DNA of 61,154 bases from Chytridium lagenaria (taxonomy: Eukaryota > Chytridiomycota > Chytridiomycetes > Chytridiales > Chytridiaceae): the NCBI GenBank assembly GCA_025449115.1, contig JAHLKC010000188.1, positions 1-61,154 of the forward strand, written 5' to 3'. Numbering within the stretch: position 1 is the stretch's first letter; each line of letters begins with the position of its first letter. Shown in pieces: positions 21,801 through 33,000 of the stretch. Made by a program: the position numbers and the translations under genes. Below the pieces are notes generated by a model that had not been told where the DNA came from, ran no database searches, and saw nothing but the letters and a program-made list of their open reading frames with translations.

Positions 21801-22254
21801 GATGTCTAGGGCTTTCTTTGGTGGTTGGGTTTTATACATTGACCCATTGTTGTTTCTATTTCGTTGTGGTTGTATGCTGAATCTTTTCGTTGGGTTTAAG
21901 AGGTTGTCAATATCTAAGCATGCGATTACTCACTTTAATTTCTTCAATGTTCAGCATCCCTCTGGTCTTTTGTCATCTTTAACTCATATTTCGCAAGTTT
22001 TGCTTTGCTTAGAGCCTCTTCCACCACTATACTTGTTCCATTTTTATACATTTTCATCACCGACACGTTGCAATTTTACGCTACGCGCGGTTAAAAATAC
22101 ATTGATCAAGAAGGAGGAGTGTGGACTTTATTTTCTTTGGTCTATTTTTTGATGATGTGAACCATTTACACCGCTCAATCCAACACCGCCCAGTGGCTTC
22201 AGTCACACAAGCTACCAAGTTCTCAATCCAAGTTTTACTCAAAGGACGAAAACG

Positions 22255-25200
22255 ATGGGAAACACTTCCAGCGTCCATCACAACCCCATCCCCTCCTACA
22301 CCCGAGCCGTCTTCATCCCCCCACGAATGCCCACGACCTCCCACTCTCCCTCCCCTCACGTCTGATCACCCTCCTCGGCAAAGTCGTTGAAGAAGTCGTC
22401 GATCTAACGAATTCAAGCTCCGCCGTCATCCGCGAGTCCATCAAGTCGTATGAGGAGGATGCTGGGACGTTGATATTGGTTATTGGACGGAATGGATTCA
22501 CGGAGGAGGTGATTGGGGTGGAGGAGGTGGAGATGTTGGGATCGGAGGGGTTTATGGTGAGGTCGAAAAGGGTGGGGGCGAAAGAGGGTGGAGCGACGGT
22601 TGTTGCGGTGGATGGGAAACAGTGGGAGGATCGACCGATTCCGAAAACGCAATTGAAGCCTAGAGTATGGAAGCATGGGAATCGAGGGTTGGCGTTTGGT
22701 GTATACGGTGAGGAATGGGTTGCCTTTCTTTTGTTTGTCGTTTGACTCATTAGATTCAAAGCGGCACTGGAGGAGCTCGGTTTTGCATTCATGCATCCAC
22801 TCGCACCATCCATCCCTCCGTCAATGCCTATTCTCACAACGCTCTCAACATCTCCACATCCCCACGTTGGACCCAATTCCGCGCGATCCATTACCACACC
22901 AACACCCACTGGAACTCACCTCCTTCCTCCAGGGATGGGGCGACACGGGACCCCAGATTCAGCGGGATGGGAGTCCCACCTCTCAGAATGGTCGATGGTC
23001 TGCGAATGGCTTCTCGCGAACCGTCAAAACGGGTTTGAGTGGGCGATGCTTGAATCGAATAAATGGGGGGGTTTGGACGAAGTGAGGAGAGGATGGAGAG
23101 GTTGAAGAGGATTGTGGATGTGGGACATGGGTTTGGGGTTGCTGTTGGAGTGGATGTGCCGATTGCTTTTGCGCAGCAGCATTCGTTTAGGCTTTTGAGG
23201 AGGAGTGGGAGGAGTATGAAGAGGATTGAGGAGGAGAAGAAGGAGATTAGGGAGTCGTTGGATTGGATCATGAAGGCTGGGTTTGACTTTTTGGGACAGA
23301 GGTATACGTGAATTCGTTCCTCGCTCTTTACCACTTCATATGCGTCTTCAACTTAAAATCTTCACTTTACTGCCCCCTCCTGATCTTCCATGGCATCACC
23401 TTAATGAATTAGAACGGCACCTCAGAATTCACCCACGTCACCCCGCAACACATGCTAGAATGGATGAACTGCGCCGCAGACCACGCAGCTCTCACCTACA
23501 ACATCCCCATGCACATGAAAATCCACTGTTCAACAGGTCAGGTCGCCGTCGGGTTTGTCGACGAACGCACCGGCGAAGACATCAATTACAACATGTTACC
23601 TTACTACGCCTCTAATAATCTCGGGGTGTTACCACATACCGTTGAAACCTATTCGTTGGATGATCGTGAGTCATGTGGTTTTAAGATACATATTAATGTG
23701 TTTTAGCGGCACCTACGTATGGGAATCGGGATTTTGGGTATATGAGAGAGTTTTAAAGTGGGAGTTAAAGAATGGGAATCGATCGGTTGTGTTTTATCCA
23801 GAGACTTCGTATTGGGTTAGGTAAAGAAGAAAAAAAATCTACGCTCGCATGCCACCCTCATTAACTTGTTCCTCTAGCGTCGACATCGACGTCCCCCTCT
23901 TCCTCCCCCTCTACGCCGACCGTCGTCTCCACGATCTCCACTCATCGCGACGGACGAAGACGCCTCCCCCACCCAAACCCGAATGGACGGGCAACTCATC
24001 TTCTCATCAGGTTGGGAATGGGGGTACTGGTTGAATGATGTGATTGCGGCACGTGCGTCGTGGGATCCGTTTGTGGAGGCGGAGACGCCGAGAGAGAGGT
24101 TTAGGAGGGTTGAGACCGCTTGTGAAGGGGTTTGAGGGGAGTGCTGGGGAGGAGGCTTGGATGTGCTTGTGGAGTGGGTGGAGAGGCAGAGGGAGTTGAT
24201 GATTTTGGGGAAGGTGGAGGGGGTGGAGATGGGAGAGGATATGAGACAGAGGACGGGATGGGTATTTGGAGGGATGGGGTGAGTTCGTCTCTGTGATCTT
24301 TCTTTTTCTTTAATTACCCCAAGCCTTTTCTCGTGTCTTTTTTCCCTAGTCCTTTCTCTTTTCACTTTACGAAATTCGTCGCGTTTTTACACATTTTCCA
24401 CTTGAATTTGACACCGTGCTTTACATACCACTTTAAATTATTTTCTTACCACTTCCCGTCCCATCAGACACCTGGGACGACGTCTCCAAACTCCTCGGCA
24501 AACTCACCCAACCCGACCGCCTAGGTCTTATTGAATTCAAGCAAGGCGAAACCTGGCGCACCTGGTTCGCCAAAATCCGCAATCGCAAATCCATCCATTC
24601 CATCGACTACCCCTCTCAAGTCGCTCCTCTCCTCCTCGCATGCGTAACACCTTCTCCCAACTGGCTGATCGACCGAGAAGATTCAAGTACCACATCATTT
24701 GAAAGATTTATGGGATGATGTGAAGGATGCGGGTGAGTCTTCCGCGCGTTTTTTTTGTGGGTTATTGATGTGGGGTAGGTAGGATGACGGCGCTTCGTGC
24801 AAAACACGTTCATTTGTTGTATGAGTATGTGTTTTCGTTGAAAAGGGGGAGAAGGAGAAGAAGGGGGATGGGGATGTTGAACTTGCGAGAGCTGCTGTTG
24901 CGGTTGTGAGGGAAGCTCATACGGTTGTTGCGAGGCGGGAACCACGATAGTAAGAGAGATTTTCATACCGTATTTTAACGTTGTTTTTTTCGGTAGCCGC
25001 GTACCAGCGTCCAGGATCGCATCATGGACCAACCTGAACACCACAAACCCGACTGCATGTAAGTGTCAAAATTCCACTCTTTTTCATCAATCTCCACTCT
25101 CTACGCCTTTCCTAACTGCAAATCTTGACCTCACCATGAACACGCCATCAGATCCATTCACCTACCTCTGGACCGTCCACTCCCTCCACCTCTGGTGGCG

Positions 25201-25422
25201 TGACACCGCGCAAGCCCTCCTCCCCGATTTCTCCGTCACAAAGTACTCCTTCTGCAACATCATTGATCCAGTGGAAGTTGGATTGGGGATGGGATGGTGT
25301 TACATACAGCCGAGACGGTGAGGAGGGTGTTGGAGAGGGTTGGGTTTGGGAAGGGGTATTTTAGGTTGGCTGAGAAGGAGCCGGTGTATCCTGAGGATAT
25401 ACCGCATTGGAGGGAACTATGA
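22255..25422 (+). CDS. Large protein of unknown function, TIM-barrel/glycosidase-like
   Basis: Many-exon gene of roughly 900 residues. It starts MGNTSSVHHN, a fair N-myristoylation signal. An early region has ELGFAFMHPLAPSIP, like the linker before the barrel in several glycosidases. The core has WESHLSEWSMVCEWLLANRQ, GFGVAVGVDVPIAFAQQHS, NIPMHMKIHCSTGQ, DINYNMLPYYASNNLGVLPH, VFYPETSYWV, VDIDVPLFLPLYADRRLHDL and GWEWGYWLNDVIAARASWD. The strings of Trp, Asp, Glu and His resemble an active-site barrel, but I cannot name the family. Introns lie near 22720, 23305, 23665, 23825, 24280, 24735, 24950 and 25060. A C-run indel at 22310 and others break the frame. The last exon ends DIPHWREL. Confidence 0.6.
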
Positions 25423-25751
25423 GTGATGGTGGGGGTTTGCTTCTTTTTGTTTTTTTGTGGATGGGATGGCATATACATACTGATTCCTGAATGCATTATA
25501 ATATAAATGGTCTTTGGGGGATGGACCAAAAGAAAAACGTATGTTTTTGATGACTGAAACACGCGGAATGAGCTAATAACTCATGCGACGCGTTTTGAGC
25601 GAAGAATCTGGGACTTAACGCGTTGGTGACCTGGAATGACTTTGCGTCATGTGGCCCAGCATCGACGCTGTGAGAAAACATTGATTATTTTCGAGTCAAA
25701 TTGCGTCACGAAGGATCAACAACGATAAAAAAAATGTCTCCCCAGGTCAAT

Positions 25752-25758
25752 TATAAAA
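25752..25758 (+). promoter_or_regulatory. TATA box of the HNWG protein gene
   Basis: AATTATAAAAAGAGG, about 115 bp upstream of the ATG at 25871, with a CA-rich leader; same layout as the small peptide genes. Confidence 0.5.
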
Positions 25759-25870
25759 AGAGGAGGCGCACATCGTCAAAACTTCCCCACCAAACAAGAT
25801 TTCCATCACCAGCGTCCCGTGAATCACCCGTCACTTCTACACCCATCAAGCACCAACAACTCAAGGCATC

Positions 25871-26111
25871 ATGACCCGACCCAAAGAAATCCCTCACGAC
25901 CGTCACCAACAGCGTCAAGGTGGAGACATCCGGGGTCCACTCAAGAAACAAAGGTGGAGGAGCGCATAACTGGGGGACTGTTGAAGATGAGGAGGAGATG
26001 GTGTTGCAGGATACGTTGAATGAGGGGATGGCAGTGGGGAGGGAGGATGTGAAGCATGTGAGGGTTGTGAGTGAGGAGGAGTTTGAGAAAGTTAGGGAAG
26101 TTGGGAAGTGA
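25871..26111 (+). CDS. Small HNWG-motif protein (HABP4/Stf2-like), about 80 aa, frameshifted
   Basis: Starts MTRPKEIPHD. After a one-base shift near 25900 the frame continues SVKVETSGVHSRNKGGGAHN and then WGTVEDEEEMVLQD, ending KVREVGK at 26111. A Gly-rich stretch followed by HNWG and acidic residues is typical of the hyaluronan/mRNA-binding (HABP4/SERBP1) family and of the small yeast stress proteins Stf2/Tfs-like, which are ribosome- or desiccation-associated. The assignment rests on this motif only. The TATA-driven short gene suggests strong or inducible expression. Confidence 0.5.
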
Positions 26112-26547
26112 TGGTGGGATGATGGTGAATAAATATGTATATAGGTTGTTGGATAGGTTGGACGTTTACGTTTAGTTGTGTTTGATGGTTTTTGTGATTT
26201 TGTTCAAGTAGGTTTGATAAACGACATCACCTTTCGGTTTTACTGTTGAGCACAATGAGAAGCATAAGATCATGCTAAACGTCATTGTGGTTTAGACTTG
26301 ATATTGCGGGTTCGGAATCGTTGAGACATCGTTACGATGCATTGCATAAAAACTCGAGTATATATCGTTATATTTATCTTTACGAACTTGTATGAGATAC
26401 ATTCACAACAACGAGAAAACCACATGGCCTAAAAACAATGCCAGAAAAAAGAAACCGAGAGAGACAAGAAAGGAAGCGATATAGGGGGGAAATACATTAT
26501 AGGTATTAAGGGGGTCGCGAATTGGAAGGAATTGACAGAAAGACGGC
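26112..26547. other. Intergenic, convergent 3' ends
   Basis: Separates the HNWG gene from the 3' end of the hydrolase. AT-rich with no recognised gene. Confidence 0.4.
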
Positions 26548-26800
26548 TTAAGCGACCTCCTTCTTCTCCTCGACGGCGGCGACGACTTCAACGGTCTTCT
26601 CCTCGACGACGGTGACGGTCTCCACAGTCTTCTCCTCGACGACAGCGACAGTCTCCACAGTCTTCTCCTCAACGACAGCGACGGCTTCAACGGTCTTCTC
26701 CTCAACGGCGGCGACAACGGCGACAACCTCCTCCTTTTTCTCCTCAACGGCAGCCACAATCTCCTCCTTCTTCTCCTCAACGGCAGCCACAACCTCCTCC
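26548..26800 (-). repeat. In-frame 33-bp repeats encoding 11-mers
   Basis: Consecutive 11-residue units: VVAAVEEKKEE, IVAAVEEKKEE, a 4-residue spacer, VAAVEEKTVEA, VAVVEEKTVET twice, VTVVEEKTVEV and VAAVEEKKEVA. Hydrophobic Val/Ala positions alternate with Glu/Lys in a fixed 11-residue register. Confidence 0.85.
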
Positions 26801-28578
26801 TTCTTCTCAACAACGGCGACGGTGACAGTCTCAACGGTGGTGGTGGTCTCAACAACGACAGCAGCAGCGGTCTCAGCAGCAGTCTCAACAACGGCCTCAG
26901 GGGCGGCAGCGGGGCAGGGGTGACCTCCTCGACGGGGGCAACGACCTCAGGGACGGGGGTGGGAGCGGAACGAGCTTGGATCCAAGCAATGTAGTCGGAG
27001 ATGACGGCGTCTTTGACAGAGGGTTCGTTGTGGACTAATACGCCAATAAATGAAGAGGGTCAGACTAAAGAGTGGTGGTTCGTGAGGAAAATATAAAAGG
27101 GTACTCACGCTCGTGCCTAACAACAGAGAATTCCTTAAAAGTCTTGTCGGTAGATCCAGCTTTATCCATAAACTCCTTTCCTCCAGCAAACCCAGTCATC
27201 TTATCATCCTTTGAAAAGTACATGACAACCGGGTGTTTAAACTCCTTTGCCCTGGTGGTCAACTCCTCCCCATAGGTAATGATATCCCTCGCAGCCCTCA
27301 AAGTGATCTTTCGTGGTTCAAGGGATCATCAAGGTAAGTCTTGACGACAGTCTGATCACTGCAGATCTCTTCGGCAACGAGACCGTTGGCTTGAGAGAGT
27401 TTAGGGATGACAGAGGTGCCGAGAAGTTTTGCGGCGAATTTGATGGGACCGGGAATTGGGGTTGCGGGACGGATGGCGGGGCTTGGGAGATGATGCCGCG
27501 GAAGTTGGGGATTTTGGAGGCGTTGTGGAGGACAAAGGCGAGGGAGATGAGACCGCCGAGGGAGTGGCCCATCTAGGAAGGGTGTGGAGTTAGATGACGT
27601 AGTGTATGGAGACCAGGAGACGGTGGGGTTTATGGGAAGGATGATGTGAATGCTTACCACAAAGGTGGGGAGACCGGCGGGGACACCCTCGACTTCGATG
27701 GCGTTGACAGAAAGCATGTCCTGGAAGACGAGCTTGAAGGAACCAAGGAAACCGGGTTGGGAGATGGGAAGGTTCTTCTTGAGGGTCCTTTTGAGATGAA
27801 GCGAAAGAGTTAATATTTGGGTATAGTGATAGTTGTTAAAAATAATTGATGCACCTTCCGTGTCCACGGTAGTCAAGACCTTAACGACGATACCAGCCTC
27901 GGCGTACTTGGTAAAGACGTGGTCGTAACGGTGAATGTGCTCACCGAGACCGTGGATGGCGAGGACGACGGCGATGGGAGTGACGTCGGCGGCGGGCTAT
28001 TTTTATAAAAATATGATGGTCAGAAACAAGAGCAAGTGGCTTATGAATGATCAAGAAGATGAGTTCGAACGGGCAGAAGCATGGATCACGTTCAAGTGAA
28101 TCACGACGTCCTTTGGGTGTGATCACAATCTGAGACAAGCAAGCCTGATCGCAACTCTATCGCCTTTCTCAACCAAAATCCCAGTTACAATTTACCTTCC
28201 AGATATTGTAGTAGATCTGCATACCGTCCGCAGCTTTCAAGTAAAGCTCAGGAGCAGCAGCAACGACAGGCTCAGCAGCCTCAACGGCGGCAACCTCAGC
28301 AACCTCAGCAGCAGCAACGACAGGCTCAGCGGCAGCCTCAACGGCGGCAACCTCAGCGACGCAGCCTCCACAGCGGCAGTCTCAGCAACGATCGCCTCAA
28401 CGGCAGCCTCGACAGCGGCAGGGACCTCAGCGACGGGCTCCTCAGCGGCGGCAGCAGCCTCAACGACGGGAGCAGCAGCAGCATCGACGACAGCAGGTGC
28501 CTCGACGACGGCAATAGGCTCCTCGGTGGGCTTGACGGCCTCAGTGGGGACGATAGGTGTAGCGACGACGTCAGTCAT
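26548..28578 (-). CDS. Monoacylglycerol-lipase-like alpha/beta hydrolase with repeat tails
   Basis: Serine hydrolase of the S33/MGL group. The N-terminal ~90 residues (MTDVVATPIVPTEAVKP and on) are Ala/Val/Glu/Pro-rich. The core has VVLAIHGLGEHIHRYDHV, the nucleophile elbow MGHSLGGLISLAF, the acid VMYFSKDDKMTGFAGG and the histidine in VHNEPSVKDAVISDYIAWI. The C-terminal ~120 residues are 11-residue repeats such as VAVVEEKTVET, predicted to form an amphipathic helix. Introns lie near 27040-27108, 27575-27655, 27785-27860, 27996-28130 and 28140-28195. A one-base loss in a C run near 26915 separates the core from the tail frame. Predicted role: neutral-lipid or monoglyceride hydrolysis at a lipid surface. 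Confidence 0.8.
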
Positions 28579-30013
28579 TGATGATGTATGAGGGTTTTTT
28601 GATGAAAGACGGTGGTGTGGGAAAGAGGGTAATAAAATAAAAAGGAAAGGAAAAGAGGAAAGTAATATTATATATGAAGGGCACCCTGATCCCCTATTAG
28701 TGATGTGTAATACAAGAACACGTGTGTGACCTAGTAAGGTAGTACCAATAGCTAAAAATAAGTAAGCAAAAAAAATAAATAAATAAAAAAATAAATAAAA
28801 AATATTATACAAAATAAAGCTAAAAAAATCATTATCAAATCAATAATATTACGATCAATGCGATCAATCGATTCTTTGAACTTTCTTTTCATTTCTAAAC
28901 CATAACCACGCAAACCCTAATAATAAATAATAAAAAGAGAAGCTTTTATTAATTAAAGAAGAGGAGAGACGTCATTTTCAATACACCAGTGTTGAAAAGA
29001 CTCAGCCGTTCGTCTTATCAACTCACTCATCTTTATTATTATGCATGCATCACCCATCCATCCATCCATCCATCCATCCATCGATCATCGCTTTCATGTA
29101 TTTATCTCCATCCCGTCATTGTCTACCTATAGAGTAAACTCTCTCTCTCAATCCCCATGCATCCGTCATTTTACTCATCATCGTTTTCTATCTATCTAAT
29201 AAATGCAACCGTCTTTAAAAGATCTTGTGCTCTCATCATATATATCCGTCCATTCATTGCAAAATACTCCTTCAAGCGTCACATTTCATATCCCCATCAT
29301 CCGCAATTACATACATCAATGCCGCTTTTCGTTTCAACAGGTGGACATCTTGGGCATGGTTAGACTATTAATCCCTCTCTCAAACAACATAAAAACTTGA
29401 TAATAGAGCGTTCTAACCAAAGACGACTTATTTCTCGACGATATTATACCATTTTCAAGTTAAGAAAGAACACACGTCATTGCGGAAAAAATGCCGGGCC
29501 CTTCTAAAAGCCTTTTTTTTTTGTAGAGCTTTCTTAATCTGTCATAATGAAGGCGTACGCTCTTGGTACAGCGGATCCGACTGGACACCATCTGAATGAA
29601 TAATTATTGCCAAAGGCCATCATCCCAGCGGAGCCGAAGGCTTTTAGCTTTATTAGGATTTATTTGTACCGAGAAAATTAGAGTTAATCCGACAGCGGTA
29701 GCACAAGGTGATCCCTAATTGCGATGCAAGGCTTCCTTCGGCTCCACCGATCCCGAGTCCTTACATTATTAATAAAGAGACCTCTATCCCCCTCACTGCA
29801 AAACTCTTCCCCTTATTCTTTCTAGATAGTAACCAAAGAGCGTTGGTATACAGATATTGCCACTCGTTGCTCTCGTCTCATATCGTCTCCCACGGCACCC
29901 GCTATCCTTGCCATTATCACTCCAGAATCCGATAAGCAAGCAACCATCACACCTCATACCTCTTATCTCTACTCTAATCGACTTCTCCGTGCTGCATTTC
30001 CAAGCAAACAAAC
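28579..30013. other. Long AT-rich intergenic region
   Basis: Divergent region between the hydrolase and the ABC transporter. It contains A-rich blocks near 28750-28830, a TCCA microsatellite and short self-complementary blocks (CGGAGCCGAAGGC at 29634 and CCTTCGGCTCC at 29732). No gene was recognised. Confidence 0.4.
29054..29081 (+). repeat. (TCCA)n microsatellite
   Basis: About seven uninterrupted CCAT/TCCA units. Confidence 0.9.
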
Positions 30014-33000
30014 ATGGCCTCAATGGATCCATCCCCCTCAAAGACCCTTGCCGACGTCACTTCAACCGCCAATGCATTCGGAGACCCCAACAGCGTGGAG
30101 CTTAAACCCATGGGCAAACCAACGCATGAGCCGTTCCTCCTTTCTCCCCCAACCATACCTGGATCTCCTCTTCCAACCAACGCCACAAGTGTCGGAAAGA
30201 TTGCAGTCCCCGTCGAGATCACGGTCAAGAACTTAACCGTCACGGCTGTTGGCAAGATCCCCTCAAAGAAGAACAAGGATGGGACGCAAGGGAATTCGAC
30301 AGTGTTGATAAGGGATGTCACTATGCATGTGCCGTCAGGGCATCTTATGGCTATCATGGTAAGTGTGTTTTAATTGCTGTGATGACTTTGGGTCTTTTTT
30401 ATGTCATTTTACATGGCATGATGGTCTCTTCTCTATTATCACATGCCACTCACATTTTGATTACAGGGAGGATCCGGAAGTGGCAAGACCACACTCTTGA
30501 ACGCTCTCGCCGGCAGGGCCAACGCTAAAGTTGATGGTGAAATTCTATTTAATGGTGAACCTCCACGTCGTTTCCTTCAAGGAGGCTCTGTCGCCTACGT
30601 CCAGCAACAAGATTCTCTTCTTCCTTACCTCACAGGTTTGTCGTCATTCATCATGTTTTTTTTATTAGCCCCCCCTGTTTTTCTAACCCCATTTTATAGT
30701 CAGGGACACGTTGAGGTATGCGGCAAGACTTCGCCTTCCCAGAACCATGTCCATCGAGGAAAAAGACGCCATGGTCGAATCCGTCATCCTCGAGCTTGGT
30801 CTCAAAGAATGCGCCAACACCCTTATTGGCGATGAATGGAGAAAGGGTATCTCTGGTGGTGAAAAGCGTCGCGTCTCGTAAGTACCCGGCACCCCTACCC
30901 TTCCTTCCTCTCCATTCCTAACACCCACTTTCTATAGCGTCGGCGTCCAACTCCTCCTCAATCCTTCCGTCATTTTCATGGACGAACCTACCACCGGTCT
31001 CGACGCCTTTTCCGCGCGTTCCCTCATCGAAACCCTCACCACCCTCTGCGAAACCCATTCCCGGACCATCATCATCTCCATCCATCAACCCCGTTCCGAC
31101 ATTTTCACCGCATTCACTCACATCACCCTTCTCGCATCCCGTGGACGTCTCGCATACTCTGGCACGCGACTTGAAGCAATCACCCATCTCGCAGCGTTAG
31201 GCCACACACCCGGTGAAAACGTCAACGGCGCCGATTTCTTGATCGACGTGACGACAGTGGATAATCGAAGTTTGGAGGCTGAGAAGGAGAGTGGGGATCG
31301 TGTGGAAGCTGTTGTGAATGCTTGGAAGGTCGTTCAGGAAACTTTAAGATGGAGGATGTGCGGGAATCTGCGCCTGGATCATCGCATGGGGATGATGGGA
31401 GACAGAGGATGGAGGTGGAGGAGGCAAAGGACCGTCGGCTTATGGACACCGGGGGGCGACGTTTTTGCAGCAGGTTTGGGTGCTCACTGGGAGGGTGTTG
31501 GCGAATATGAGGGAGGATAGGTTGACGCTTTGGGGATCGATTTTGGAGGTGTTTATGTTGGGAATTGTGATGGGATCAATCTTTTATAGACTTGAAGAAT
31601 CGCCTGTGAGTATTATAGTTGTGACGCAAAATCATCACGCGTCTAACTGGGATAACTGATTTTAAAACTTTCGTTAGGCCGGTATCCTCAGTCGCAAAGC
31701 CCTTCTCTACAGTGTACGTATCCCACTCCCACCTTCAATCAACCCAATCTAATTCCTCCCACTTTACAGGTCTGCGCACTCCAAAACTACCTCGGTCTCA
31801 TGTTCATCACCTACAAGCTCTGCAGCGAACTCGTCGTCTTTGACCGTGAACGCGCTGACAAGATGTACAGCGTCCCCGCATACCTTCTATCTTGGTTTTC
31901 CGTCAACCTCGTGCTGTATTCATTCATCTCTGTGATATTTTCAGTGATTATTTATTTCATGACGGGGTTGAGGACGGATAATTTGGCGTGGCATTTTGGG
32001 TTATTTGCAATGTGTGGGATCTTGATGCAGCTGGTGACGTGAGTGTTTTGATATTTTCAGGGTGTTCTTTTTTTCGGTGCAAGAGATTTGTGTGTGCTGA
32101 CGCGGCCTGTGCTTTATTTTAGAATTGCAATTTCGTATTTTTGTGTGTCATTGTCGAGGAGTTTTGCGACCGCCTCATTGATCGGAAGTGAGTTTTCTAT
32201 CAACATTTTCAATCTGCTTTACTTTCCATTTGAAAAAAAACACACTCATATCACTAACCACTACCTTGGAATTTAGACTCCATCTTTACGTTCCTTTCCC
32301 TCTCCAGTGGTTTCTTCCTCCCCCTCACCGCCATCCCCATCTACCTCCGCTGGATCCAACACGTCAGCTACATCACCTACGGTCTCCGTATCTTTGCCAC
32401 CGTTGAATTTGAAAATCGCGTCTACTCATGTCCTGGTCTCCCTCCCGGCGCTTTCGCATGCCGCGGTGAATCCGCTTTTTCCCAGTTAGGCATGACTCCA
32501 GGCATCGTCGTCCCGTTTGTTGGCCTCGTATCCCTGTTTTTGGGGTTCATGCTTTTGACGACATGTGTCTGCAGTTTATTCCACAGGGAGGGACGAAGCA
32601 GGCGGGGAAAGTGAATTCAGGTGCACCGCCTCCACCGACCGGAAAAATCGCCGATGAAGCTGTCCAAGAAACTATCGCTGTTGACAAGACCAACCCCCCA
32701 CCTCCTCAAATCACCGTCACCCTTGACAAGCTTTCCCTGTCGTTCGTCCACACCCCGCCCTACACGTCTGGTCTCACCAAATCCCCTGCAACCACAACCC
32801 CCATCTTCAATCCCTGACAGCAACCTTCCGTCCTTCAACCCTCACCGCCATCCTCGGTGCATCAGGTGCCGGCAAATCCACCCTCCTCCATCTCCTCCAC
32901 TCCCGTACTCCGCATCTCCCCGCCTTCACCCGCCCACACACAACCGGCACCCTCCTCCACAACTCCACCCCGCTCACTCCCACCCAAATCCAATCTCTCA

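Noticed and set aside
22313..22909. 198-codon minus-strand ORF
   Set aside because: Antisense shadow of the large 22-25 kb gene; Ser/Thr/Pro-rich with no domain.
26403..26891. Long Leu/Arg/Pro-rich minus-strand ORF
   Set aside because: It is the wrong-frame shadow of the 33-bp repeats encoding VEEKTVE units; the real frame gives regular 11-mers in line with the hydrolase.
29054..29081. CRISPR-like repeat
   Set aside because: Simple 4-bp microsatellite without spacers; the genome is eukaryotic.
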